This document shows positions 1-8,993 of a DNA stretch of 39,554 nucleotides, one piece after another. The position numbers and the translations under genes were made by a program. The notes under the pieces are model-generated. The model ran no database searches, was not told the origin of the DNA, and saw only the letters and a list, made by a program, of their open reading frames with translations. Source of the stretch: CAYWMY01 sp046352935 (lineage in GTDB: Bacteria > Pseudomonadota > Gammaproteobacteria > Steroidobacterales > Steroidobacteraceae); NCBI GenBank assembly GCA_046352935.1, contig JAXMGR010000028.1, positions 1-39,554 on the forward strand, given 5' to 3'. Position 1 is the stretch's first letter. Every line of letters begins with the position of its first letter.

Positions 1-2
1 GG

Positions 3-341
3 ATCTTCGCGCGCGCGGACGCGATCGGTACCCGACTGCGCGGGCGGCTCGAAGCACTGGCGCAACGCCAGCCCGACATCGCCGAGGTGCGGGGCCTGGG
101 CGCGATGGTCGCCTTCGAGCTGTGCCGGAACGGCGATCCGGACGCGCCCGACGCCGAACTCACGAAGGCGCTGGTGACCCGGGCCCGCGAGCTCGGCCTG
201 ATCCTGCTGTCCTGCGGCAGCTACGCGAACGTCATCCGCATCCTCGTTCCCCTGACCGCCGCGGACGCCTTGATCGACGAAGGCCTCGACATCCTGACGC
301 GCGCCTTCGACGAGTTGCGGCCCGCCGGCCGGACGGCCTGA
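3..341 (+). CDS. gabT: GabT-type 4-aminobutyrate aminotransferase, C-terminal end (partial)
   Basis: This is the last 112 codons of a class III pyridoxal-phosphate aminotransferase whose start lies left of the window. The family moves the amino group of 4-aminobutyrate (or a related omega-amino acid) to 2-oxoglutarate in the cytoplasm. The visible part contains VRGLGAMVAFEL, then LILLSCGSYANVIRILVPLT, which is the conserved C-terminal small-domain pattern of GabT/PuuE enzymes (their usual form is LLLTCG.YGNVIRFL.PLT). The catalytic lysine lies upstream and cannot be checked. The gene ends 28 bases before a convergent gene. A related omega-aminotransferase is possible, but the LSCGSYANVIR stretch favours GabT. 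Confidence 0.85.
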   Translation: MFARADAIGTRLRGRLEALAQRQPDIAEVRGLGAMVAFELCRNGDPDAPDAELTKALVTRARELGLILLSCGSYANVIRILVPLTAADALIDEGLDILTRAFDELRPAGRTA

Positions 342-347
342 GGCGCG

Positions 348-371
348 AAGGAAAGACGGCGCGGCGCCGTC
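348..371 (-). terminator. Probable rho-independent terminator of the rluF-like gene
   Basis: The bases at 355-371 form GACGGC-GCGGC-GCCGTC, a perfect six-pair stem that overlaps the stop codon of the minus-strand gene. Read on the minus strand it is followed by TTTCCTT (354-348), a modest U-rich tail. It lies in the short gap between two convergent genes. The tail is weak, so this is moderately supported. Confidence 0.4.
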
Positions 372-1065
372 ATCCCGGTCGGCGACCCGGCAGCAGGCCC
401 GCGACTTCATCGGGTCGCAGCCGCCGCCAGGCGCCGCGCGGCAGGCCGTCGAGCGTGATGTCGACGATGCGCACGCGCTCGAGGCTGCGCACCTGGAAGC
501 CCAGCGCCGAGCACATGCGCCGGATCTGCCGGTTCAGCCCCTGCGTCAGCACGATGCGGAAGGCGTTGCGGCCCACGCGTGTGACGCGGCAGGGTTGCGT
601 CACGACGCCCATGATGCGCACGCCGTTCGCCATGCACTGCAGGAACAGGTCGGTGACCGGACGGTCCAAGCTGACGAGGTATTCCTTCTCGTGGCCGTTC
701 TCGACGCGCAGCAGTTCGTTGACGATGTCGCCGTCGTTCGTGAGGAGGATGAGCCCCTCGGAGTCCTTGTCGAGACGCCCGATCGGGAAGATGCGCTCCG
801 GGTAACCCACGAAATCGACGATGTTGCCGGCCACGTCCCGCTCGGTCGTGCACGTGATCCCGGCCGGCTTGTTGAGGGCGAGGTAGACGTGGCGCGACGG
901 CGCCGCGAGCGGCTCACCGTCGACGGTCACGGCATCGCCGCTCCCGACCTGCGTGCCGAGCGTCGCGGGCTGGCCGTTCACGGCGACACGGCCCGCCTCG
1001 ATCCAGCGATCCGCCTCGCGGCGCGAGCAGATGCCGGTCTCGCTGATGAATTTGTTCAGGCGCAT
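370..1065 (-). CDS. rluF: 23S rRNA pseudouridine synthase, RluF type
   Basis: This 231-residue protein should convert a uridine of 23S rRNA to pseudouridine. Residues 1-48 form an S4 RNA-binding domain (MRLNKFISETGICSRREADRW). The catalytic domain follows, with the RsuA/RluB-E-F signature GRLDKDSEGLILLTNDG holding the catalytic aspartate. HEKEYLVSLDRPVTD and GLNRQIRRMC resemble E. coli RluF more than RluB or RluE. The E. coli protein is about 290 residues with a longer tail, so this is a short version. The ATG at 1065 starts exactly at the S4 domain; the frame stays open far upstream only because the DNA is GC-rich. RluF targets position 2604 in E. coli; the same target here is inference. A GC-rich hairpin separates it from the thiolase gene. 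Confidence 0.85.
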   Translation of the reverse strand: MRLNKFISETGICSRREADRWIEAGRVAVNGQPATLGTQVGSGDAVTVDGEPLAAPSRHVYLALNKPAGITCTTERDVAGNIVDFVGYPERIFPIGRLDKDSEGLILLTNDGDIVNELLRVENGHEKEYLVSLDRPVTDLFLQCMANGVRIMGVVTQPCRVTRVGRNAFRIVLTQGLNRQIRRMCSALGFQVRSLERVRIVDITLDGLPRGAWRRLRPDEVAGLLPGRRPG

Positions 1066-1126
1066 GCCGAATGGTACGGAACCCGCGTCCGCATGGACAA
1101 CGCCGCGCCGGCGGATGAAGGCTGAC

Positions 1127-1152
1127 GGCGGGCGGCATCGACGCCGCCCGCC
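1127..1152 (-). terminator. GC-rich hairpin after the thiolase gene, possible terminator
   Basis: GGCGGGCGGC and GCCGCCCGCC form a perfect ten-pair stem around a six-base loop. It sits just past the thiolase stop codon and before the rluF-like gene on the same strand. No U-run follows on the minus strand, so it may be only a pause or mRNA-stabilising hairpin rather than a true intrinsic terminator. Confidence 0.35.
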
Positions 1153-1160
1153 ACGGTTCT

Positions 1161-2339
1161 TCAGAGCACCTCGAAGAGCCCGGCGGCGCCCATGCCACCG
1201 CCGATGCACATCGTGACGACGACGCGCTTCGCGCCACGGCGCCGACCCTCGATCAGCGCGTGGCCCACGAGGCGCGCGCCGCTCATGCCGTAGGGATGGC
1301 CGACCGCGATCGCGCCACCGTTCACGTTGAGGCGGTCGTCGGGAATGCCGAGCCGGTCGCGGCAGTAGAGCACCTGCACCGCGAAGGCCTCGTTCAGTTC
1401 CCACAGGTCGATGTCCTGCACCCGGAGCCCAGCGCGATCGAGCAGCTTCGGCACCGCGAACACGGGACCGATGCCCATCTCGTCGGGCTCGCAGCCCGCG
1501 ATCGCGAAGCCGCGGAAGACGCCGAGCGGCTGCAGCCCGCGGCGCTCCGCGAGCTTTGCGCTCATGACGACCGCGGCCGAGGCGCCGTCCGAGAACTGAC
1601 TCGCGTTGCCCGCCGCGATCAGGCCGCCCTCGATGGCGGGCTTGAGGCCGGCGATGCTCTCGTAGGTCGTGTCGCCGCGGATGCCCTCGTCGCGGTCCGC
1701 GACGACATCGACGACGGACTCGGCCTTGGTGTTCTTGTCGATGACCTTCATCTTCACGGCGAGCGGCACGATCTCGTCCTTCGTGCGGCCGGCCGCGGCG
1801 GCCGCGGCCGCGCGCTGCTGGCTCTGCACGCCGTAGCGGTCCTGCGCCTCGCGGCCGATGCCGTAGCGCTTCGCCACGACCTCCGCCGTCTGCAGCATCG
1901 GCCAGTAGAGCGCCGGCTTGTTGGCCTGGATCCAGTCCTCGAAGATCATGTGCATGTTGACCTGGTTCTGCACGCAGGAGATCGACTCGACGCCGCCCGC
2001 GACGTAGATGTCGCCCTCGCCCGCGATGATGCGCTGCGCGGCCATCGCGATGGTCTGCAGGCCCGAGGAGCAGAAGCGGTTCACCGTCACGCCCGCGGTC
2101 GTCACGGGACAGCCCGCGCGCAGCGCCGCCTGGCGGCCGATGTTCATGCCCGTCGCGCCTTCCGGGTTCGCGCAGCCGATCAGCACGTCCTCGACCTCGG
2201 CCGCATCGATCCGCGCGCGGTCGATGGCGTGCCGGACGACGTGACCGGCCAGCGTGGCGCCGTGGGTCATGTTGAACGAGCCGCGCCAGGACTTGCAGAG
2301 CGCGGTGCGGGCGGTGGAAACGATCACGGCGTCGGTCAT
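1161..2339 (-). CDS. Acetyl-CoA acyltransferase (thiolase)
   Basis: This 392-residue thiolase either cleaves 3-ketoacyl-CoA with CoA in the last step of beta-oxidation or runs the reverse condensation. All family motifs are present: the acylated Cys90 in VNRFCSSGLQT, His348 in NGGAIAVGHPYGMSGAR, and Cys378 in VVTMCIGGGMGAAGLFE. Length is normal. The ATG at 2339 begins the standard thiolase N-terminus (AVIVSTARTAL), so the start is secure. A fused acyl-CoA dehydrogenase gene lies divergently 248 bases away, which fits a fatty-acid or other acyl-CoA degradation locus. Sequence alone does not separate FadA/FadI from a substrate-specific thiolase, so no gene symbol is given. Confidence 0.9.
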   Translation of the reverse strand: MTDAVIVSTARTALCKSWRGSFNMTHGATLAGHVVRHAIDRARIDAAEVEDVLIGCANPEGATGMNIGRQAALRAGCPVTTAGVTVNRFCSSGLQTIAMAAQRIIAGEGDIYVAGGVESISCVQNQVNMHMIFEDWIQANKPALYWPMLQTAEVVAKRYGIGREAQDRYGVQSQQRAAAAAAAGRTKDEIVPLAVKMKVIDKNTKAESVVDVVADRDEGIRGDTTYESIAGLKPAIEGGLIAAGNASQFSDGASAAVVMSAKLAERRGLQPLGVFRGFAIAGCEPDEMGIGPVFAVPKLLDRAGLRVQDIDLWELNEAFAVQVLYCRDRLGIPDDRLNVNGGAIAVGHPYGMSGARLVGHALIEGRRRGAKRVVVTMCIGGGMGAAGLFEVL

Positions 2340-2587
2340 TGGCGGGACTCCCTGTTGAACGGTCGAAAGAAACAGGCGGGCCGGATGCGGCTCCGGCCGC
2401 CCCGTCGCCGCGGGCGGCGACAGGCGCGACAGTATGGGGTGTCCGCCGGCCTCGAGCCACGGGGACCGCCCGCCGGAGCGCGGGCCTCGCGCTGGCCAGC
2501 GCGGCGGCCCGCGGATATCGTGGCGCCGAACCGCGCGGCACCGGCCCGATCGATGCGCCGCCGCTGCGAGCCGTGGAGAAGCATCCC
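2340..2587. other. Divergent intergenic region between thiolase and acyl-CoA dehydrogenase
   Basis: This 248-base gap must hold the start signals of both divergent genes. A plus-strand frame stays open across it and could add about 83 residues to the dehydrogenase, but that extension is low-complexity Arg/Ala/Pro-rich and matches no dehydrogenase N-terminus. I found no clear operator palindrome or good -35/-10 pair. Confidence 0.4.
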
Positions 2588-4786
<2,199 letters not shown>

Positions 4787-4928
4787 CAACGGCCGGGCCG
4801 GTGAAGCGGGTGCGGGGCCTGGTGGCACCGGCATCGCGGACGAAGGGTTTCGCGCCGACACGCACGGTCCCGTTCGCATCCACGACGGGCTGCCGGGGCA
4901 GGACGACCATCGACAGGGAAGGATTTCC

Positions 4929-5201
4929 ATGGGCCATCGGAAGACGGACCCGCTCGGGCCGGAATCGACATCGCTGCGACGTCACGATCGGTTCGTGTCC
5001 GCGGTCACCACGGCCGGGGTGGCCTTGATCGTCGTCGGATTGCGGAATGTCTGGGTTCGGTATTTCCAGGGCGATCTGCTCGGCTTCGTCGGCGTCTGCA
5101 CGCTCTTCGTGCTCAGCCTCTACGCCATCTATTTCGGCATGATCTGGATCTCTCGACGAATCCGTCGAAATCAGCCTTCGCGACATTCCTCGCCGCATTG
5201 A
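4929..5201 (+). CDS. Small two-segment membrane protein, unknown
   Basis: I do not recognise this 90-residue protein. It has a charged N-terminus (about 1-24), a hydrophobic stretch at about 25-40 (VSAVTTAGVALIVVGL), a short polar link, a second hydrophobic stretch at about 49-73 (LLGFVGVCTLFVLSLYAIYFGMIW), and a basic tail with ISRRIRRN. The likely topology is two membrane helices with both ends in the cytoplasm. The sequence AGGGAAGGA at 4915-4923, six bases before the ATG, is a good ribosome binding site and supports a real gene. It stands alone between the dehydrogenase and the toxin-like module. No function is inferred. Confidence 0.55.
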   Translation: MGHRKTDPLGPESTSLRRHDRFVSAVTTAGVALIVVGLRNVWVRYFQGDLLGFVGVCTLFVLSLYAIYFGMIWISRRIRRNQPSRHSSPH

Positions 5202-5436
5202 CAGCACCGAGCGCGGCCGCAGTCTCGACGTTGCCAGTCAGCGCGCCCATGGGTCCGGGGTCCTGCCCGGGTCGCTGGACGGCCTTGACCAGCAGATTGC
5301 TGGTATCCGGTTTTCGCCCCGCTTCCCGCTGAAATGCCTGGCCGCGGCAGACGCCGCGCCTGCAATGATCGAGGCCTCGAATAAACGTCGGTAGTCAGCT
5401 CCAGACATTCTGTGGCTCAGACACGCAGTAGCGTAA
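5202..5436. other. Gap upstream of the HicA-like module
   Basis: This stretch of about 235 bases has no convincing gene. On the minus strand two overlapping frames between about 5170 and 5440 look mildly protein-like (for example NLLVKAVQRPG and ADYRRLFEASIIAG) but need a frame change to join. They may be a decayed gene or chance. The right edge runs into the promoter of the toxin-like pair. Confidence 0.3.
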
Positions 5437-5452
5437 GTTGTCATTTGACAAC
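5437..5452. promoter_or_regulatory. Perfect 16-bp palindromic operator
   Basis: GTTGTCA-TT-TGACAAC is a perfect inverted repeat with seven-base arms and a two-base centre. It covers the -35 box (5445-5450) of the promoter for the following two genes. A dimeric protein bound here would block RNA polymerase. The second gene of the operon has a helix-turn-helix-like segment, so self-repression is the simplest reading. The palindrome is seen directly; binding is inferred. Confidence 0.7.
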
Positions 5453-5473
5453 CTCACCCCCGATCTCTATCCT
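5445..5473 (+). promoter_or_regulatory. Sigma-70-type promoter of the HicA-like module
   Basis: A consensus -35 box TTGACA (5445-5450) and TATCCT (5468-5473, four of six consensus bases) are separated by the ideal 17 bases. Transcription would start near 5480, only about seven bases before the ATG at 5487, so the mRNA would have almost no leader. This also rules out the more upstream in-frame start near 5412. Confidence 0.65.
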
Positions 5474-5486
5474 TCGGCCGTGCACG

Positions 5487-5768
5487 ATGAGGCGAACCAG
5501 ACATCCAGGGAAGGAGGTCGAGGACGCGCTCCGCCGCGCGGAAGCGCACGGTTGGCGCATAGAAGTCGGCGGCGGTCACGCCTGGGGTCGCATGTACTGC
5601 CCGTATGACGATCCGGAGTGTCGCGGCGGAGAGTTCTGCATCGCGAGCATCTGGAGTACGCCGAGAAACCCGGGGAACCATGCGCGCCAGCTGCGACGCG
5701 TCGTCGACAATTGCGCGATCCGCAGACGGGCCGCCGCTGCGGCCGACAACGAGAGCGGTGAGGAGTGA
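5487..5768 (+). CDS. HicA-like small protein, putative toxin
   Basis: This 93-residue basic protein has the layout of HicA mRNA interferases: helix (PGKEVEDALRRAEAHGW), a GGGH loop at about 28-31 where HicA has its catalytic G-S-H histidine, a beta strand region, then a second helix (NHARQLRRVVDNC). It differs by an insert with cysteines (CPYDDPECRGGEFC, about 37-50) and by the phrase SIWSTPRNPGNHARQ. The similarity is by pattern only, and the family is not one I can name. The ATG at 5487 fits the promoter position. The downstream partner begins three bases after its stop codon. A toxin or RNA-binding role is inference from fold pattern, size, operon form and operator. Confidence 0.65.
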   Translation: MRRTRHPGKEVEDALRRAEAHGWRIEVGGGHAWGRMYCPYDDPECRGGEFCIASIWSTPRNPGNHARQLRRVVDNCAIRRRAAAAADNESGEE

Positions 5769-5771
5769 GCG

Positions 5772-6296
5772 ATGGAGTACGACTTCGTCCTGAAGTTCAG
5801 GCTGCCGGAAGGCAGCGCGCGCCCGCGGGATCTGGTCGAGAGACTGGGCAAGGCGGGTTGCGACGACGCCGTTGTGGGCATCGGTCAGCCGGGTCGCATT
5901 GCACTCGACTTCACGCGTGAGGCCGGTTCCGCGGAGCAGGCGATCATCAGCGCTCTCGAGGACGTGAAGCGCGCCATTCCGGGTGCGGAGCTGATCGAGG
6001 CCTGCCCGGACTTCGCGGGCCTGACCGACATCGCCGAGCTCGTCGGGGTCACGCGCCAGAACATGCGCAAGCTGATGCTGACGCACACCGGGACCTTCCC
6101 CGCTCCCGTCCACGACGGAAGCACGGCGCTCTGGCACCTCGCTCCGGTCCTGGAGTGGCTCAGCGTTCGTGCGGGATACGCGATCGAGCAGCGCCTGCTG
6201 GAGACCGCGCGCATCACCATGCATGTGAACGTGACGAGGGAGTCGCATCGCCTGGGACCGCCCCTCGGGGACCGGATTCGCGCACTCGTCGCGTAG
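5772..6296 (+). CDS. Putative antitoxin/regulator with ferredoxin-like and HTH-like parts
   Basis: This 174-residue protein follows the HicA-like gene after three bases, with GAGGAG about eight bases before its ATG. Residues 1-80 alternate strand and helix (EYDFVLKFRLP; RDLVERLGKAGC; RIALDFTREA; SAEQAIISALEDVKRAI), suggesting a ferredoxin-like fold rather than the HicB fold. Residues about 82-135 (FAGLTDIAELVGVTRQNMRKLM then FPAPVHDG.TALWHLAPVLEWL) match a winged helix of the AlpA/MerR-excisionase kind: helix-turn-helix, wing with FPAPV, then a tryptophan-containing helix. It is a good candidate to bind the 5437-5452 palindrome and to neutralise the first protein. Both roles are inferred. Confidence 0.65.
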   Translation: MEYDFVLKFRLPEGSARPRDLVERLGKAGCDDAVVGIGQPGRIALDFTREAGSAEQAIISALEDVKRAIPGAELIEACPDFAGLTDIAELVGVTRQNMRKLMLTHTGTFPAPVHDGSTALWHLAPVLEWLSVRAGYAIEQRLLETARITMHVNVTRESHRLGPPLGDRIRALVA

Positions 6297-6316
6297 TTTC
6301 GCGTTCGTCCCGACGC

Positions 6317-7087
6317 TCAACGCCGCCAGAGCGTCACGACCGCGGGCCGCGGCCGCGGCAGCAGCGGTCCGTCGTCCCGAAACCCGCCGACCGCGGTCAG
6401 GTCCTGCGCGGCGCAGAGCCGCTTCGCGATCCCTGCCTCGTCATCGCCGTGGCTCACGACGACCAGCAGTCCGCCCGGGGCGAGATTGCGCGCGGCGCGC
6501 GCGAACCAGGCCTCCGGTGCGAACACCTCGAGCGGCAGCCGCCAGGCCAGCAGCGGCGCCACCGTCACGAAGGGATAGAACATCGTGATCACGTCCGCGG
6601 ACTCGTCGAAGGCCGTGTAGTCGGCAACCACGAAGCGCGCGTGCGGGAACGGCGCCACGTAGCCGCGCGCGTGGTCGATGCGGCTGCGCCCGTCGCGCAG
6701 CAGGCGATGACCCTCGACCTCGATGCCGACCAGCGCCGCCGGCCGGAAGAATGCATCGAGCGCCGCGGCATAGCGGAAGCCCGCCGAACCCGCGTCCTGC
6801 ACACGCTGGCCGCGCGGCACGGCCGTGCACAGCGCAGCGAACGCCCGATCGAGCAGATCGAGGTAGGCGTAGTTGTCGAGCGCGGTCGGCTGCGACAGCG
6901 AGCGCTCGAACGCGACGCCGTAGTCCGTGGCGAGGGCAGCACAGCGCGCACGCAGCGGAGCGTCGATGCCGCGCAGTTCGCCGCAGGGCGTCTCGCGCCA
7001 TTCACCCCGCGACCATCCGATCCATTCGGACAGCTCGAACCACAGGCGCAGATAGCCCGAAACAATGCGCTGGCGCAGTGAGATCAG
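6317..7087 (-). CDS. Methyltransferase-like protein, apparent CTG start
   Basis: The frame encodes about 256 residues that look coding throughout. The C-terminal part has a Rossmann methyltransferase layout: VQDAGSAGFRYAAAL (motif I position), ALVGIEVEGH, ARFVVADYTAF, ADVITMFYPFV, and NLAPGGLLVVVSHGDDEAG. The N-terminal third (GYLRLWFELSEWIGW, ALDNYAYLDLLDRAF) is helical and also looks real. The first ATG/GTG/TTG is GTG 6820, which would cut off about 89 residues. The frame is open to 7267 without any normal start. CTG at 7087 is preceded by AAAAGGGGAG with five bases between, the best start signal. Alternatives are ATC 7084, ATT 7066 or an upstream indel. Substrate unknown; it converges with the HTH-like gene. 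Confidence 0.6.
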   Translation of the reverse strand: MISLRQRIVSGYLRLWFELSEWIGWSRGEWRETPCGELRGIDAPLRARCAALATDYGVAFERSLSQPTALDNYAYLDLLDRAFAALCTAVPRGQRVQDAGSAGFRYAAALDAFFRPAALVGIEVEGHRLLRDGRSRIDHARGYVAPFPHARFVVADYTAFDESADVITMFYPFVTVAPLLAWRLPLEVFAPEAWFARAARNLAPGGLLVVVSHGDDEAGIAKRLCAAQDLTAVGGFRDDGPLLPRPRPAVVTLWRR

Positions 7088-7334
7088 CCGCTCTCCCCTT
7101 TTCCCGTCCGGAACCCCGGGGTGCAGCGCGAAATTCGCGCGTACCGCGAAGGATCCGGGCCGCCGGTCCGTCCAATCTGCATGGAACCTGTACGGAGAGG
7201 TCTCCGCGCCGGAATTCTGACACGAGCCGGGTTCACACGAGCACCGTCGACGGCTGCAGCACAGCGGCTACCCCGGCCTTCGCAGAACCGGACCTGGCCA
7301 GCGGCCACACGGGATGGACACAGGAGGCATGCCG

Positions 7335-8282
7335 ATGAACTCGACCACGGAACACTCGACACGAAACCGCCGCACGCGCAGTGCGACGATCGGCGCCCTG
7401 GCGGCAGCAATGCCGCTGGCCGCACTCGCCGCGACCACCGACTACTGCGGCCAGACGACGCAGCAGCTGCATCTCGCCTGCCAGGCGGAGGCCGAGGACG
7501 ACTTCCGCGTCGAGCGCGCGAAATGTCTCAACACCAGCGATCCTGTCGCGCGCCAGGCCTGCTTCGCCGACGCCGACACCGCGCGTCGCGAGGCGCTCAC
7601 CGAGTGCAACGCCATCCGCGTGCTGCGCGCGGACGTCTGCGAAGAACTCGGGCCGGGTCCCTACGACCCGGTGCTCGATCCCGTGAATTTCGTCGCCACG
7701 ATCACCAATCCGTACGCGCCGCTCCGGCCGGGCCGCTGGTGGGAGTACCGCAAGCGCACGGACGAAGGCGTCGAGCGCATCCGCGTGGAGGTGCTGGACC
7801 AGAAGCGGGAGATCCTCGGCATCCAGGCGACCGTCGTGCGGGACCGCGTCTGGCTCGACGGCGTACTGGTCGAGGACACGGTCGACTGGCTGGCGCAGGA
7901 CCGGCAGGGCAATGTCTGGTACCTGGGCGAACTCGCGAAGAACTACGAGAACGGCGAACTCGCGAACCTCGATGGCTCCTGGCAAGCGGGCCGGAGCGGC
8001 GCGAAGCCCGGCCTGTGGATGACCGGTGCGCCGAAGGTCGAGCTGTTCTATCGCCAGGAGTGGGCGCCGGCCGATGCGGAGGACGTCGTCGAAGTCGAGA
8101 GCGTGAACGCACCGGACGACGTGCCGTTCCGCAATTCGAAGCCGGTGCTGATGACCGAGGACTGGACGCCCCTGTCCCCCGGTGCGCTGGAACTCAAGTT
8201 CTACGTCCACGGGGTCGGCATGGTCATGGAGTTCGATCCCGAGTCGGGCGAGAAACTCGAGCTGGTGAACTGGTCGCGCTGA
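7335..8282 (+). CDS. Secreted Cys-rich conserved protein, unknown
   Basis: This 315-residue protein has a signal peptide (basic NRRTRSAT, hydrophobic IGALAAAMPLAALA, cleavage near residue 33). A segment with six cysteines follows (TDYC, HLAC, AKC, QAC, TEC, DVC; about 37-105), probably helical and disulfide-linked. The rest is beta-rich, with NPYAPLRPGRWWEYR, AQDRQGNVWYLGE, NYENGE, GSWQAG and ALELKFYVHGVG. I recall these phrases from an unnamed family of secreted proteins in several phyla, but cannot confirm that here. ATG 7335 is chosen over ATG 7329 because AGGAGG at 7322-7327 is correctly spaced only for the later one. It lies 70 bases before the ECF sigma gene. Function unknown. Confidence 0.75.
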   Translation: MNSTTEHSTRNRRTRSATIGALAAAMPLAALAATTDYCGQTTQQLHLACQAEAEDDFRVERAKCLNTSDPVARQACFADADTARREALTECNAIRVLRADVCEELGPGPYDPVLDPVNFVATITNPYAPLRPGRWWEYRKRTDEGVERIRVEVLDQKREILGIQATVVRDRVWLDGVLVEDTVDWLAQDRQGNVWYLGELAKNYENGELANLDGSWQAGRSGAKPGLWMTGAPKVELFYRQEWAPADAEDVVEVESVNAPDDVPFRNSKPVLMTEDWTPLSPGALELKFYVHGVGMVMEFDPESGEKLELVNWSR

Positions 8283-8352
8283 CGGCCAGGGTGGCGTCGG
8301 CGCGGCGCGGCGACCGCGCGCCGGCGTCCACCGGTCGCGCGATACTGTGGCC

Positions 8353-8964
8353 ATGAGCGACGTGACCCACCTGGACCTCGCCCTCGCACGGCGCGTGCTG
8401 GCCGGCGACGAGGCGGCGTTCCGCGCGCTTTTCGAAGGCCAATTCGCGCGGCTGTACCGCTTCGCACTGGCGCGGGTGGGCGGCGACGCGGCGCTCGCCG
8501 AGGACATCGTGCAGCAGACCTTCTGTCGCGCGATCGAACATCTCGATGCCTACCGCGGCGAAGCCGCGCTGTACACCTGGTTCTGCCAGATCTGCCGGAA
8601 CATCATCGTCGACCACTGGCGCGCGCGCGGCCGCGAGGCCGCAACCGTCGTGCCGCTCGAGGACCGGCCGGAGGTCCGCGCGATCATCGAGACCCTGGAG
8701 GCGCCGGCCATCCTCGGGCCCGAGACGGAGGTCTGGCGCCGGGACCTGCGCCGCCTCGTGCAGGCCACGGTGGATGCGCTGCCGGAACGGTACGGTGACG
8801 TGCTCGAGTGGAAGTACGTGGAAGGCCTGAGCGTCGCGGACATCGCCACGCGCCTCGCCGTCAGCGTCAAGGCCGCGGAGTCTCTGCTCGGTCGGGCGCG
8901 TACGGCGTTCCGCGACGGCATCGTCGCGATGGCGGAGACGGCCGATGTGCTGCGCCCGCTGTAG
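8353..8964 (+). CDS. ECF RNA polymerase sigma factor, FecI-like
   Basis: This 203-residue protein has sigma region 2 at about 8-85 (DEAAFRALFEGQFARLYRFAL, AEDIVQQTFCRAIEHLDAYRG, ALYTWFCQICRNIIVDHWR) and sigma region 4 at about 135-185 (LPERYGDVLEWKYVEGLSVADIATRLAVSVKAAESLLGRAR). Regions 1.1 and 3 are absent, as in group IV sigma factors. An acidic linker of about 45 residues separates the two. The FecR-like anti-sigma gene starts 29 bases downstream and a TonB receptor follows. This is the FecI-FecR-FecA arrangement, where ligand binding to the outer-membrane receptor releases the sigma factor. ATG 8353 is preferred over GTG 8347. Confidence 0.88.
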   Translation: MSDVTHLDLALARRVLAGDEAAFRALFEGQFARLYRFALARVGGDAALAEDIVQQTFCRAIEHLDAYRGEAALYTWFCQICRNIIVDHWRARGREAATVVPLEDRPEVRAIIETLEAPAILGPETEVWRRDLRRLVQATVDALPERYGDVLEWKYVEGLSVADIATRLAVSVKAAESLLGRARTAFRDGIVAMAETADVLRPL

Positions 8965-8993
8965 GCCCTGGCCAACGGAGGTCGAAGACAGCC

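Noticed and set aside
5412..5486. Longer N-terminus for the HicA-like protein from GTG 5412
   Set aside because: This start lies upstream of the promoter boxes, so it could not be on the transcript, and the added residues match nothing.
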